From positions 1-54,316 of the forward strand of contig JAIEQG010000099.1 in the NCBI GenBank assembly GCA_019747905.1: 54,316 nt of DNA, given 5' to 3'. Every line of letters begins with the position of its first letter. Position 1 is the first letter of the stretch. Made by a program: the position numbers and the translations under genes. This document shows positions 27,619-36,215 of the stretch, piece by piece. This DNA is from Burkholderiales bacterium. Lineage in GTDB: Bacteria; Pseudomonadota; Gammaproteobacteria; Burkholderiales; Ga0077523. The notes beneath the pieces were generated by a model. That model saw nothing but the letters and a program-made list of their open reading frames with translations, was not told where the DNA came from and did not search any database.

Positions 27619-30081
27619 ATGAACAAGAAGGTCCTCTCCGAGAGCGATATCTGCGACAAGTTCATCCGCCCGGCCATCGAGGCAGCAGGGTGGGACGGCA
27701 TGTCCCAGATCTACCGTGAGTACCCGCTGCGCGCGGGTCGTGTCGTCGTTCGCGGTCGGAAAGCCCGCCGAGATGCGACGACTGTGGTGCGCGCCGACTA
27801 TGCGCTCTTCTACAAGACCAACATTCCGCTGGCCGTCGTGGAGGCCAAGGACAACAACCACGCCCTCGGCGCCGGCATGGCTCAGGCAATCAACTACGCC
27901 CAGCTGCTGGACGTTCCGTTCAGCTTTTCGAGCAACGGTGACGGGTTTCTCTTCCGCGACGCCACCCTGAGCGACGGAGTGCTCGAGCGCAAGATCACGC
28001 TGGAGCAGTTTCCCTCCCCAGACGAGCTCTGGAGCCGCTTGTGTACGTGGAAGGGTTGGACTCCCGAGATCAGAAGGGTCACTGAGTTCGACTACGCCCC
28101 CAGCAAGATCCCGCGCTACTACCAGCTCAACGCCATCGGCCGGACCGTGGAGGCCATCGCCCGCGGGCAGAACCGCGTATTGCTGGTCATGGCCACCGGC
28201 ACGGGCAAGACCTACACCGCCTTCCAGATCATCTGGCGGCTGTGGAAGTGCGGTGCCAAGAAGCGGATCCTCTACCTAGCCGACCGAAACATCCTGATCG
28301 ACCAGACCATGGTCAACGACTTCCGCCCGTTCAAGGGCGCGATGGCCAAGCTGAGCCCGCATGCCAAGGGGATCGAAGTGGTGGATGCGCAGGGCGAGAC
28401 CACAGTGGAAGAGGTTGATCTCACCATCAACAAGACCACCAAGTTGGTCAACAAGAGCTACGAGATCTATCTGTCCCTCTACCAGGCGGTGACCGGCACC
28501 GACGAGGCCGACGACATCTACCGGCAGTTCTCACCCGACTTCTTCGACCTGGTGATCATCGACGAGTGCCACCGCGGCAGTGCGGCGGAGGACTCGGCCT
28601 GGCGCGCCATCCTCACCTACTTCAACGGCGCCACTCACATCGGCCTGACCGCCACGCCCAAGGAAACGGCCGAGGTCTCCAACATCGACTACTTCGGCGA
28701 GCCGGTCTTTACCTACAGCCTGCGCCAAGGCATCGAGGACGGGTATCTGGCCCCCTACAAGGTGATCCGAATCGACCTGGACAAGGACACATTCGGCTGG
28801 CGGCCCACGGCCGGAATGACCGACAAGCTCGGGCACGTGATCGAGGACCGCGTCTACACCGGCGTGGATATGAACCGCAGCCTCGTGCTGGAGCGGCGCG
28901 ACGAGGTGGTGGCGGGCAAGATCACCGAGTACCTCAAGGTCACGAACCGCTACGACAAGACAATCGTCTTCTGCGAAGACATTGACCACGCCGCACGCAT
29001 GCGGCAGGCCCTGTCCAACGCCAACGCCGACCTCTGCAGTAAGCAGCCGAACTACGTCGTCCAGATCACCGGCGACAATCTCGAAGGCAAGCGCGAACTG
29101 GACAACTTCATCGACCCCGACAAGACGTATCCGGTGATCGCGACCACCTCCAGGCTGATGAGCACCGGCGTGGATGCGCAGACCTGCAAGCTGATCGTGC
29201 TGGATCAGCACATCAAGTCGATGACGCTCTTCAAGCAGATCATCGGCCGCGGCACCCGGCTGCGCGAAGACCTGGGCAAGAGCTGGTTCACCATCCTGGA
29301 CTTCAAGCGCGCTACCGAGCTGTTTGCCGACCCTGCCTTCGACGGCGACCCGGTGCAGATCTACGAGCCCACAGGCAACGATCCGGTCGCGCCGCCGGAG
29401 CCACCACCCGCCACTGGTGACGCGGTTGCGCCGGGGCAGGACATGCCTGACGGCCCCGCCCATGGCGACGACGCAGGCGACCGCGACACCGATTCCCCGC
29501 GGCGCTACGTAGTTGGTGGCTCGGTCAACGTGGCGGTGGCCCGAGAGCGGGTGCAGTATCTCAACCGCGAGGGCAAGCTCGTCACGGAAAGCCTGCGCGA
29601 CTACACACGCATCAACCTGGGTAAGGCTTTCACGTCGCTGGACGAATTCCTGCAGGCCTGGAACAGCGCCGAGCGAAAGGCAGCGCTGATCGAGGAACTG
29701 GAGCGCCAGGGCGTGTTTCTCGACGCGCTGGCCGAAGAAGTCGCGAACTCGGGGATGCATGACCTTGATCCCTTCGACCTGCTGCTGCACGTGGCCTACG
29801 ACATGCCGCCGCTTACGCGCCGTGAGCGTGCGCAACGGGTGAAGAAGCGCAACGTGTTCACCCAGTACGGACCGGTCGCACGCAAGGTGCTGGACGCACT
29901 GCTCGACAAGTACGCCGACGAAGGCATCACTACCATCGAGAGCGACGAGGTGCTGAAGGTGCAGCCCTTCGACCAGTTCGGCTCGCGCGTGGAGATCATC
30001 CGGGCCTTCGGTGGCCGACCGCAGTATTTGCAGGCCCTGCGCATCCTCGAGCAGGAGCTCTACGCGACCGCGCCGCACTGA
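27619..30081 (+). CDS. hsdR: Type I restriction endonuclease, R subunit
   Basis: The motor and nuclease subunit of a type I restriction-modification system, 820 residues, which translocates DNA with ATP and cuts far from the site. The N-terminal PD-(D/E)xK nuclease shows D60 (RADYALFY) and E75-x-K77 (AVVEAKDNNH). Walker A is ATGTGKTYTAFQ near residue 190, the helicase box is DECHRG near 315, then TATPKETAEV, and GRGTRLREDLGK in lobe 2. A Pro/Asp-rich linker (~586-630) precedes the C-terminal domain, which resembles that of EcoEI-type R subunits and probably contacts the methylase. The ATG at 27619 has AGGAAG upstream. hsdM follows after 18 bp. Confidence 0.94.
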   Translation: MNKKVLSESDICDKFIRPAIEAAGWDGMSQIYREYPLRAGRVVVRGRKARRDATTVVRADYALFYKTNIPLAVVEAKDNNHALGAGMAQAINYAQLLDVPFSFSSNGDGFLFRDATLSDGVLERKITLEQFPSPDELWSRLCTWKGWTPEIRRVTEFDYAPSKIPRYYQLNAIGRTVEAIARGQNRVLLVMATGTGKTYTAFQIIWRLWKCGAKKRILYLADRNILIDQTMVNDFRPFKGAMAKLSPHAKGIEVVDAQGETTVEEVDLTINKTTKLVNKSYEIYLSLYQAVTGTDEADDIYRQFSPDFFDLVIIDECHRGSAAEDSAWRAILTYFNGATHIGLTATPKETAEVSNIDYFGEPVFTYSLRQGIEDGYLAPYKVIRIDLDKDTFGWRPTAGMTDKLGHVIEDRVYTGVDMNRSLVLERRDEVVAGKITEYLKVTNRYDKTIVFCEDIDHAARMRQALSNANADLCSKQPNYVVQITGDNLEGKRELDNFIDPDKTYPVIATTSRLMSTGVDAQTCKLIVLDQHIKSMTLFKQIIGRGTRLREDLGKSWFTILDFKRATELFADPAFDGDPVQIYEPTGNDPVAPPEPPPATGDAVAPGQDMPDGPAHGDDAGDRDTDSPRRYVVGGSVNVAVARERVQYLNREGKLVTESLRDYTRINLGKAFTSLDEFLQAWNSAERKAALIEELERQGVFLDALAEEVANSGMHDLDPFDLLLHVAYDMPPLTRRERAQRVKKRNVFTQYGPVARKVLDALLDKYADEGITTIESDEVLKVQPFDQFGSRVEIIRAFGGRPQYLQALRILEQELYATAPH

Positions 30082-30099
30082 GAATCCGAAACGAGCTCA

Positions 30100-31569
30100 A
30101 TGTCCAACCTCACCCCCGTCATCAAGTCCATGCAGGACGTCATGCGCCAGGACGCAGGCATCAACGGCGACGCACAGCGCATCGAGCAGATGGTCTGGCT
30201 GCTGTTCCTGAAGGTGTTCGACGCCCAGGAAGAAGAGCTGGAACTCACCCGCGACGACTACAAGAGCCCCATCCCCGAGCACCTGCGCTGGCGCAACTGG
30301 GCGACTAACCCCGAAGGCATCACGGGCGACGCGCTGTTGGACTTCGTCAACAACCAGCTCTTTCCCAAGCTGAAGAATCTGGCCGCCGACCCGGTACGCA
30401 ATCCGCGCGGTTGGGTGGTGCGTGGCGTGTTCGAGGACGCCAACAACTTCATGAAGAGCGGTCAGCTGCTGCGACAAGTGGTCAACAAGCTGGGTGCGAT
30501 CGACTTCAACCGTCAGGCCGAACGCCACCAGTTCAATGACCTATACGAGAAGATCCTGCGCGACCTGCAGAGCGCCGGCAACGCGGGCGAGTTCTACACG
30601 CCGCGCGCCGTCACCCAGTTCATGGTCGACATAGTGAACCCGCGCCTGGGCGAGAAGGTGTTCGATCCGGCTACCGGCACCGGCGGCTTTCTGGTGTGCG
30701 CCATCGAGCACCTGCGCATGCAGGTGAAGAACACCGAGCAGGAAGCGTTGCTGCAGCAAAGCATAGGGGGCGTGGAGAAGAAGCAGCTACCGCATATGCT
30801 GTGCGTGACCAACCTGATGCTGCACGGCGTGGAGGTGCCCAGTCTCGTCGTGCACGACAACACGCTGCGCCGGCCGTTGCGCGACTACACGCCAGCCGAG
30901 CGCGTGGACGTGGTGATGACCAACCCGCCCTTCGGCGGCATCGAGGAGCCGGGCATCGAGCAGGGTTTTCCGGCGGACGTGCGCACCAAGGAGACAGCGG
31001 ATCTCTTCCTGGTGCTGATCAAGCACATCCTCAAGCCCGGAGGCCGCGCCGCGCTGGTGCTGCCCGACGGCACGCTGTTCGGTGAAGGCGTGAAGACGCG
31101 CATCAAGGAACAACTGCTCGCCGAGTGCAACCTGCACACCATCGTGCGGCTGCCCAACGGCGTGTTCGCGCCCTACACCGGCATCAAGACCAACCTGCTG
31201 TTCTTCACCAAGGGCCAGCCCACGGAAGCGATCTGGTACTACGAGCACCCGTACCCGACGGGGGTGAAGAGCTACAACAAGACCAAGCCGATTCGCATCG
31301 AGGAGTTCGAGGCGGAGAAGGCGTGGTGGGGCAGTGAGGGCGATGGGTTTGCGGCGCGGGTGGAGAACGAGCGAGCTTGGAAAGTCGGCATCGAGGCGAT
31401 CAAGGCCGCAAGCTACAACCTGGATCAGAGGAACCCGCATGCGGCGGAGGTGGTAAGTCACGATCCGGATGAGTTGCTGCGGGACTATGCGCGGTTGCAG
31501 GCTGAAGCGCAGGGACTGCGGGATCAGTTGAAAGCGATCTTGGCTGAGTCACTTGGGATGCGGGTGTGA
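30100..31569 (+). CDS. hsdM: Type I DNA methyltransferase, M subunit
   Basis: The 489-residue N6-adenine methyltransferase subunit of the type I system. The N-terminal helical HsdM domain (MVWLLFLKVFDAQEEE) precedes the catalytic domain. The SAM-binding motif is DPATGTGGFL from D189, and the catalytic motif is NPPF at 275-278. GEFYTPRAVTQFMV and LPNGVFAPYTGIKTNLLFFT are typical. The stop overlaps the hsdS GTG start (GTGA), so the subunits are translationally coupled. It pairs with hsdS for site recognition and protects host DNA. Confidence 0.95.
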   Translation: MSNLTPVIKSMQDVMRQDAGINGDAQRIEQMVWLLFLKVFDAQEEELELTRDDYKSPIPEHLRWRNWATNPEGITGDALLDFVNNQLFPKLKNLAADPVRNPRGWVVRGVFEDANNFMKSGQLLRQVVNKLGAIDFNRQAERHQFNDLYEKILRDLQSAGNAGEFYTPRAVTQFMVDIVNPRLGEKVFDPATGTGGFLVCAIEHLRMQVKNTEQEALLQQSIGGVEKKQLPHMLCVTNLMLHGVEVPSLVVHDNTLRRPLRDYTPAERVDVVMTNPPFGGIEEPGIEQGFPADVRTKETADLFLVLIKHILKPGGRAALVLPDGTLFGEGVKTRIKEQLLAECNLHTIVRLPNGVFAPYTGIKTNLLFFTKGQPTEAIWYYEHPYPTGVKSYNKTKPIRIEEFEAEKAWWGSEGDGFAARVENERAWKVGIEAIKAASYNLDQRNPHAAEVVSHDPDELLRDYARLQAEAQGLRDQLKAILAESLGMRV

Positions 31570-33308
31570 GCACGGTGATGGAGGTGCGGGAGCCGAGTGC
31601 GAGGTACGTCGAGGCGCTGCAGCCGCCGCTAGTGCGGCAGTTCGGGTTGCTGGTCTCCGCGCCGGATGCGGTGGCGCGGCTGCGTGAGTTGATCTTGACG
31701 CTGGCGGTGCAGGGCAAGCTTGTGCCGCAAGATCCGAACGACGAAGCAGCTGATGCCCTCTTGCAGGAGGTGGTCGCCGAGAGACAACGACTGATCAGCA
31801 CGGGGCGAATCAAAAGCGGCAAGACCTTTGAGCAGGTTGGCGATAACGATGGCCCCTTTCCACTGCCGCCAAATTGGCAGTGGATCAGACTCGGATCCGC
31901 ACTGGAGATGATCAACGGCAGGGCGTTCAAGCCGAGCGACTGGCTGCCGACGGGCCTTCCAATTGTTCGGATCCAGAACCTCAACAACGAGGCGGCTTCA
32001 TTCAACTATTGCGATCCCGCAACCGTCGACCCTAGGCACTTCATCGATAGCGGCGATTTCTTGATCAGTTGGTCTGGTACGCCAGGTACGTCTTTTGGGG
32101 CCTTCATTTGGCGCCGTGGACCAGCAGCGCTGAATCAACACATCTTCAGATGCGAGCTGATCGCGGACGTGTTTTCTCCGGAGTTCTTAAGACTAGCCAT
32201 CAACAGTCAACTGAACGTGTTGATTTCGCGCGCACAGGGCGGCGTCGGTCTTCAGCACGTCACGAAAGGCGCACTGGAGAGCCTCGTGCTTTTGCTTCCG
32301 CCGCGCGCAGAGCAGGCCCGAATCGTCGTCCGCGTCGACGAACTGATGCGCCTGTGCGATGCCCTCGAAGCCAAAGGCCGGCTCGAAGCGGAGCAGCATG
32401 CCCGCCTGCTCGGCACCCTGCTGGGCACGCTGACAGACAGCGCAACGGCCGAGGAACTGGCGGCCAACTGGCAACGCGTGGCCGCACATTTTGATCTACT
32501 GCTCGATCGACCAGAGGCCGTCGATGCGCTGGAGCAGACAATCCTGCAGTTGGCCATTCAAGGATTGCTGGTACAACAAGACCCTGGCGAAGAGCCAGCA
32601 TTCACGCTGATCGACCGGATCCAAAGCGAACGGGAGCAGGCGCTGCGAGTCGGCGCGCTGAAGAGGGACAAACCACCACCTCCAATTGGGGCGGACGATG
32701 TGTTGTTCTCTGTGCCAGCCGGGTGGGCCTGGGCAAGGCTGGGCCGACTAACTCTGCAGGTCACTGACGGGACCCATCACACTCCCCGGTATCAACCCGA
32801 TGGCGTAGCGTTCATCTCAGTGAAGGATATAGACGGCACTACGGTCTTGTTTAAGGACTGCAAGTTCATCTCAGAAGAGGAGCACAGGCAAATCAATGCT
32901 CGTTGTAACCCTGAGCGAGGAGACATCCTTCTCTGCCGCATTGGTACTCTTGGTAGGCCAACGATCGTGGACACCATCAGGCCGTTTAGTCTTTTCGTCA
33001 GCGTGGGCCTGTTAAAGCTACCCAAGAGCGTTGATATCTGCGCCTTCCTGCACATGGTGTTGTCGAGTCCGTGGATGAAGAAGGAGTACGACCGAATCAA
33101 GGCCGGCGGTAGCCACACGAACAAGCTCAATCTGGGCGACATCCCACTGCTCATGATTCCGATAGCTCCGCTCGCAGAGCAATCCCGCATCGTCGCCCGC
33201 GTCACCGAACTCCGCCGTCTCTGCGCTGATCTTCGCCGACACCTCGCCGCCAGCCAGGCCACGCAGTCTCACCTCGCGGACGCCATCGTCGAGCAGGCCC
33301 TCGCATGA
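31566..33308 (+). CDS. hsdS: Type I specificity subunit
   Basis: A 580-residue specificity subunit with two target-recognition domains. TRD1 spans roughly residues 95-240 (QWIRLGSALEMINGRAFKPS then LVLLLPPRAEQARIVVRVDE) and TRD2 roughly 385-555 (WAWARLGRLTLQV then LAEQSRIVARVTELRRLC). Each is followed by a coiled spacer helix, RVDELMRLCDALEAK and RVTELRRLCADLRRH, which are near copies of each other and set the gap in the bipartite site. Base composition drops inside both TRDs compared with hsdR and hsdM, as expected for exchanged specificity modules. The recognition sequence cannot be predicted. The stop overlaps the next gene (ATGA). Confidence 0.93.
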   Translation: MSTVMEVREPSARYVEALQPPLVRQFGLLVSAPDAVARLRELILTLAVQGKLVPQDPNDEAADALLQEVVAERQRLISTGRIKSGKTFEQVGDNDGPFPLPPNWQWIRLGSALEMINGRAFKPSDWLPTGLPIVRIQNLNNEAASFNYCDPATVDPRHFIDSGDFLISWSGTPGTSFGAFIWRRGPAALNQHIFRCELIADVFSPEFLRLAINSQLNVLISRAQGGVGLQHVTKGALESLVLLLPPRAEQARIVVRVDELMRLCDALEAKGRLEAEQHARLLGTLLGTLTDSATAEELAANWQRVAAHFDLLLDRPEAVDALEQTILQLAIQGLLVQQDPGEEPAFTLIDRIQSEREQALRVGALKRDKPPPPIGADDVLFSVPAGWAWARLGRLTLQVTDGTHHTPRYQPDGVAFISVKDIDGTTVLFKDCKFISEEEHRQINARCNPERGDILLCRIGTLGRPTIVDTIRPFSLFVSVGLLKLPKSVDICAFLHMVLSSPWMKKEYDRIKAGGSHTNKLNLGDIPLLMIPIAPLAEQSRIVARVTELRRLCADLRRHLAASQATQSHLADAIVEQALA

Positions 33309-34711
33309 CCCCGCAGGATCTCGATGCGCTGCTCGCGTTGCCCGAAGAGAACGAGCATGTCGAGTTCAAGGCTGCCAGGAACAACTTCCACTTCGACAAG
33401 CTCGTCGAGTACTGTGCCGCGCTGGCCAACGAAGGCGGCGGGCGCATCGTGCTGGGGGTGAGCGACAAGCCCCCGCGGCGTGTCGTGGGCACTCAGGCGT
33501 TCGAGTTGCCCGCGCGTACCTGCGGCGGCTTGCACGAGCGGCTGCAGATCAAAGTGATCTGGCATGAGGTGGCGCACCCCGACGGCCGCGTGCTGGTGTT
33601 CGTGGTGCCCGGCCGGGCGCGCGGACAAGCGCTGCATGTGGATGGTCGCTACCTGATGAGGGCTGGCGACGAACTGGTGCCGATGTCGCCCGACCGGCTG
33701 CGCGAAATCTTCGCAGAGGGCGAGGCCGACTTCATCGACCAGCTTGCGGCCACCGGTCTGGACGAAGCGGGAGTGGTGGCGCTGCTCGACGTGCAAGGCT
33801 ACTTCGACCTGCGCCAGCGCCCCCTGCCTTCCACCCGCACCGAGATGATCGATGCGCTGGTAGCACGCCGCTTCGTCGCGCGACAAAGTGATGGCCTAGC
33901 TATCACCAACCTGGGCGCGCTGGTGCTGGCCAAGCGGCTCTCCGACTTCGACAGCTTGGCGCGCAAGCGCGTGCGGGTGATCGTGTACGACGGCATCACG
34001 AAGCTGCAGGTGAGGGACGGCAAGGACTGGGTGGATGACACGGGTTACGCGGTGGGCTTCGTGAAGCTGGTGGATCGTATCCACGCGGAAACGCCCGCCA
34101 GCGAGGAGATCCATGCCGCGCTGCGCCAGACGACGCATGCTTACCCGAAGAAGGCGTTGCGCGAGGTCCTGGGCAACGCGCTGGTGCACCAGGACATGGC
34201 CGAACGCGGCACAGGCGTGGTGGTGGAGGTCTACGACGATCGTGTCGAGATCGTGAACCCCGGCCTGCCATTGTTACCGGTGGACCGCTTCATCGACGAG
34301 AACCAGTCACGCAACGAGCGCCTGGCCGACGCCTTGCGCCAGTTGGGCGTGTGCGACGAGCGCGGGCACGGCATGGATGCGGTGGTGACGCACATCGAAG
34401 CGCACCAGTTGCCGCCGTACCAGTGCCGGCTGGGCAGTCGGCACACGACGGTGGTGCTGTCGCGCTACAAGGGCCTGAACAAGCTGGCACCAGACGAGCG
34501 GGTGCAGGCGGTGTACCAGCATTGCTGCCTGCGCTTCGTCAGCAACCAGATCACCAACAACGAGTCGATCCGGGAACGGTTCAAGATCGAGAAGCAGAAC
34601 TCCGCCCAGGCATCGCGGCTGCTTCGGGAGGCGCTGGAGGCCGGACGCATCAAGGCGGTCGATTCGAACGTCGGGACCAAGCTTATGCGCTACGTGCCGT
34701 ACTGGGCGTGA
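33305..34711 (+). CDS. AlbA_2 / ATP-binding (Schlafen-like) protein coupled to hsdS
   Basis: A 468-residue protein with an N-terminal AlbA_2 (Schlafen AlbA_2) domain at about residues 15-130 (ENEHVEFKAARNNFHFDKLV, ALANEGGGRIVLGVSDKPPR) and a C-terminal GHKL-type ATP-binding region (LREVLGNALVHQDM near residue 290, later DERGHGMDAV). A winged-helix-like end follows (NESIRERFKIEKQNSAQASR). Proteins of this build are annotated as ATP-dependent transcriptional regulators or Schlafen-like nucleases. Its ATG lies inside the hsdS stop codon, so it is the fourth cistron of the restriction operon. I infer a role in controlling or extending the system, but the function is not established. Confidence 0.82.
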   Translation: MTPQDLDALLALPEENEHVEFKAARNNFHFDKLVEYCAALANEGGGRIVLGVSDKPPRRVVGTQAFELPARTCGGLHERLQIKVIWHEVAHPDGRVLVFVVPGRARGQALHVDGRYLMRAGDELVPMSPDRLREIFAEGEADFIDQLAATGLDEAGVVALLDVQGYFDLRQRPLPSTRTEMIDALVARRFVARQSDGLAITNLGALVLAKRLSDFDSLARKRVRVIVYDGITKLQVRDGKDWVDDTGYAVGFVKLVDRIHAETPASEEIHAALRQTTHAYPKKALREVLGNALVHQDMAERGTGVVVEVYDDRVEIVNPGLPLLPVDRFIDENQSRNERLADALRQLGVCDERGHGMDAVVTHIEAHQLPPYQCRLGSRHTTVVLSRYKGLNKLAPDERVQAVYQHCCLRFVSNQITNNESIRERFKIEKQNSAQASRLLREALEAGRIKAVDSNVGTKLMRYVPYWA

Positions 34712-34712
34712 T

Positions 34713-34918
34713 TGCTTGATGCCGACGCCGACTAGCGCGTGATCGACGATATAAGATATTGATAGACAAAATCTAATTGCTTGACGGGTGCTTGATCAAC
34801 CGTCAACTCTCGGATAATCGGACCCACCGGCTTGCTTGATGGGCGGATGCCGATTGCCCTCAGGGGCACAATAAAACACACAATTCATCAATGACTTAAG
34901 TGCTTGACGGGTGCTTGA
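34713..34918 (+). repeat. Six direct TGCTTGA heptamers in a low-GC intergenic region
   Basis: TGCTTGA occurs at 34713, 34778, 34789, 34833, 34901 and 34912, all on the plus strand. Two pairs form the exact 18-bp repeat TGCTTGACGGGTGCTTGA (34778-34795 and 34901-34918), with an 11-bp step close to one helical turn. The single copies continue as TGCTTGATGCCGACGCC and TGCTTGATGGGCGGATGC. The 238-bp gap between the AlbA_2 and nuclease genes is clearly AT-richer than its surroundings and has no gene. Operator, iteron or recombination functions are all possible; none is proven. Confidence 0.7.
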
Positions 34919-34949
34919 CCGAATCGGTCCCGCCCACTAGGAACTGCCC

Positions 34950-36041
34950 ATGCCCATCCAACACGCTGTCTGGCAAGTCGGTGACCAGCCCAAGCTGCTC
35001 ACCTGCAGCAAGCTCGTCAGCGAGCAACAACTCGAAGACATGATCGTGCGGGAGCCGCGCATCCTGTCCAGTGAATGGATGCTGATCGGCCGCCAGGAGG
35101 TCACCGCGCATGGCGGCCGCATCGACTTACTGGCCATTGCGCCAGACGGGGCGCTCGTGCTGATCGAACTCAAACGTGGTCGCACGCCGCGCGAAATCAT
35201 TGCGCAAGCGCTCGACTATGCATCCTGGGTCGCCGAGCTGACGGCTGATCGCATTGTCCAGATGTATGTACGCTTTTCTGGCGGACGCAGTCTCGAGACC
35301 GATATCCAGCAGCGCTTCGGCGGGGCGCTGGACGAAGAGGCGCTGAATCACGCACACCAGATCATCATCGTGGCTGCGGAACTTGACAGCTCGACAGAGC
35401 GCATCGTGTCCTACCTGAACGAGCGTGACCTTGCGATCAACGTCGTGCTCTTCCAAGTCTTCCAGCATGGTGAGCACCAGTTGCTCAGCCGAGCATGGCT
35501 GATCGATCCAGGCCAGACCCAGGCGAATGCCGCATCCGCATCCCCCCCGGCCGGCGAGAAAGAGCCCTGGAACGGAGAGTTCTACGTGTCCTTTGGCGAC
35601 GCCACCAGCCGTAGCTGGGACGACGCCCGGCGCTATGGCTACATCAGCGCCGGCGGTGGCAGCTGGTATACGCAGACGTTGAAGCTACTGTCGCCGGGTG
35701 ACCGAGTCTGGGTCAACATCCCAAGGAAGGGCTTTGTGGGTGTGGGCGAAGTCGTCGAGTCGGTTCAGCCGACCAACACCTTCAAGGTGACAACTGAGGC
35801 CGGCGAACGTCTGGCGATGGACGTGGTCAAGCATGGTGAGGGTTACCGTGCCAACGCCGATGACCCGGATAAGACGGAGCAGTTCGTCCGCGTCAACTGG
35901 ATCGATGCTGTCGATGCGAGCAAGGCTTTCTACGAGGTTGGCTTGTTCGGCAACCAGAACACCGTGTGCCAGCCCACCACTCCAAAGTGGCGACATACGA
36001 TTGAGCGACTCAAGACAGTATTCAGGCTCCCCATAACCTGA
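34950..36041 (+). CDS. NucS/DUF91-like PD-(D/E)xK nuclease with C-terminal EVE/PUA-like domain
   Basis: A 363-residue two-part protein. The N-terminal ~200 residues resemble endonuclease NucS-type (DUF91) proteins: QQLEDMIVREPRILSSEWML, then GRIDLLAIAPDGALVLIELK with D59, E73 and K75 as the likely catalytic triad, and AQALDYASWV. After an Ala/Pro linker (~196-212), the C-terminal ~140 residues (RRYGYISAGGGSWYTQTLKL, LSPGDRVWVNIPRKGFVGVG, NWIDAVDASKAFYEVGLFGN) look like a PUA/EVE-type module, a fold that binds modified bases. The nuclease call is good; the second domain is inferred from pattern only. It lies beside a type I restriction operon, which suggests anti-phage function. Confidence 0.72.
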   Translation: MPIQHAVWQVGDQPKLLTCSKLVSEQQLEDMIVREPRILSSEWMLIGRQEVTAHGGRIDLLAIAPDGALVLIELKRGRTPREIIAQALDYASWVAELTADRIVQMYVRFSGGRSLETDIQQRFGGALDEEALNHAHQIIIVAAELDSSTERIVSYLNERDLAINVVLFQVFQHGEHQLLSRAWLIDPGQTQANAASASPPAGEKEPWNGEFYVSFGDATSRSWDDARRYGYISAGGGSWYTQTLKLLSPGDRVWVNIPRKGFVGVGEVVESVQPTNTFKVTTEAGERLAMDVVKHGEGYRANADDPDKTEQFVRVNWIDAVDASKAFYEVGLFGNQNTVCQPTTPKWRHTIERLKTVFRLPIT

Positions 36042-36215
36042 GAGGTGATCCCGAACTAGGCTATCCCTCGTAGACGCTACTCATCAGGGCAACCCCAGTC
36101 CTGTACCAACAGGCGCGATCCCTGGGTGATTCCTCGGCTACTTGTTCGCGCACGCTGTGCTTAACTCGCTTGGCGGCACGCAAACCTACGTAGCGAGCCA
36201 CGAACTCAACCGCGG

